Source: Rhynochetos jubatus (Eukaryota; Chordata; Aves; Eurypygiformes; Rhynochetidae). From it: 64,000 bases of DNA. The notes under the pieces are model-generated. The model ran no database searches. It saw only the letters and a program-made list of their open reading frames with translations, and had not been told where the DNA came from. Where the stretch lies: positions 4,279,501 through 4,343,500 of the forward strand of contig CM050651.1 in assembly GCA_027574665.1 (NCBI GenBank). The letters run 5' to 3'. Shown one piece after another: positions 63,261-64,000 of this stretch (positions are counted from its first letter, which is position 1; the number at the start of each line of letters is the position of its first letter). A program made the translations under genes and the position numbers.

Positions 63261-64000
63261 TGTTATAATTGCTGAATCTTGTTTTTCTAACATCTTACAA
63301 CCAAACGAAATTTCAAAGAGAAATAGTAGGTAAGAATATATTCACACTGAAACTGTGAAAGTATAATCCAATTTGAATTTTAAAAGCTAACTTGTTGTTT
63401 ACCTTTAAATTTTTATGATCGACATATTTTAATCCATAATAGCATAACATAAAACTAATATACCATAAAATACGCAATTGCTGCATGCTATAATATAAAA
63501 ACTAGTTTCATATGATTCAGAATCTGAGGTCATGATGGGAGGTGCTCTGCAGACACAAGGTAATGGGATATTTCTTCACTACAGACCATGAGAGGTGTCC
63601 TGCAGGGCAGTATGGTAGAACAGGTACACAGCACTAGTGCTTACTCAGAAAGGGTTACTGCACACTTAAAAGTTCATGTAGGGAATTGATAAGGGATAAC
63701 TAACGTGTTGCACTTCCTCACTTACTTCATTGTCACTTCAGAGATAAGCCCTAAGGCTAAGCAGATAAATATATCTTCACTGGGGCCGAATTTCCTACTG
63801 AAGGTAAAGTGTCACAGAAGTATACGTTAAACATGAACAAATGATTTGCTGAACAGGAATTGACTAGAACAAGAGACTTCAGAGTGGTTAAGTGTTTTTC
63901 TGAAATGGGAGCTTTACTAGAAAAGACAGATAAAAATCTGATTGATTCATGAATCTAAGCGCACTGACAGCCTCAGGGTGTGTTTTACCTGACCCGTGTG
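63261..64000. other. AT-rich non-coding DNA to the window end
   Basis: No gene, RNA or repeat is recognised. The sequence runs off the window edge with nothing truncated that I can identify. Confidence 0.55.

Noticed and set aside
1..64000. CRISPR arrays, operons, tRNA or rRNA genes
   Set aside because: No regularly spaced identical repeats with unique spacers, no tRNA-like TTCRANNC plus anticodon structure and no rRNA-like conserved blocks were seen.

Overview
The window looks like vertebrate, almost certainly avian, nuclear DNA. It is AT-rich (roughly 63-65% A+T by eye) and CpG-poor. It carries poly-A/T runs and microsatellites, and its only reasonably recent mobile elements are bird-type: a 5'-truncated CR1 LINE tail at 56851-57010 and an endogenous-retrovirus LTR at 51904-52675 of a type I know from many bird genomes. 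Nothing prokaryotic is present: no operons, ribosome binding sites, tRNA/rRNA or CRISPR arrays.

I recognise no protein-coding exon on either strand. The longest open stretches (142, 134 and 126 codons) are what chance predicts. At a stop frequency near 0.068 per codon I estimate about 0.4 chance ORFs of at least 142 codons in 64 kb, and none encodes a domain I can name. The window is best read as a gene desert or the inside of a very long intron.

Layout. 1-9.5 kb is AT-rich non-coding sequence with a MIR/CORE-SINE fragment (4821-4905), a strand-asymmetric pyrimidine-rich block (6660-7260), a short ancient amniote repeat (8040-8100) and a degraded CR1/L3-type LINE reverse-transcriptase fragment (9125-9440). 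9.5-31 kb is mostly featureless, with microsatellites, short palindromes and one conserved-looking block (22620-22880). 31-43 kb holds further old repeats: MIR minus strand at 31250-31345, a possible LINE endonuclease remnant at 34860-35160, a possible composite at 40030-40560, CR1 at 41829-41890 and MIR at 42075-42160. A G8-A-G11 run lies at 35583-35602. 43.4-43.9 kb and 53.06-53.29 kb are two small GC/CpG-enriched islands. 45-48 kb, 53.3-54.6 kb and 63.0-63.3 kb contain candidate conserved non-coding (enhancer-like) blocks. 51.8-52.7 kb is a 3 x 30 bp minisatellite abutting the minus-strand LTR, which contains a ~45-bp-period array. 56.8-57.0 kb is the CR1 tail.

No genes work together here. 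The biology on offer is regulatory and historical: very old SINE/LINE fragments surviving in non-coding DNA, a few candidate regulatory modules, and one young LTR a few hundred bases from a CpG cluster that carries a splice-donor-like site. I did not find a convincing undescribed system.
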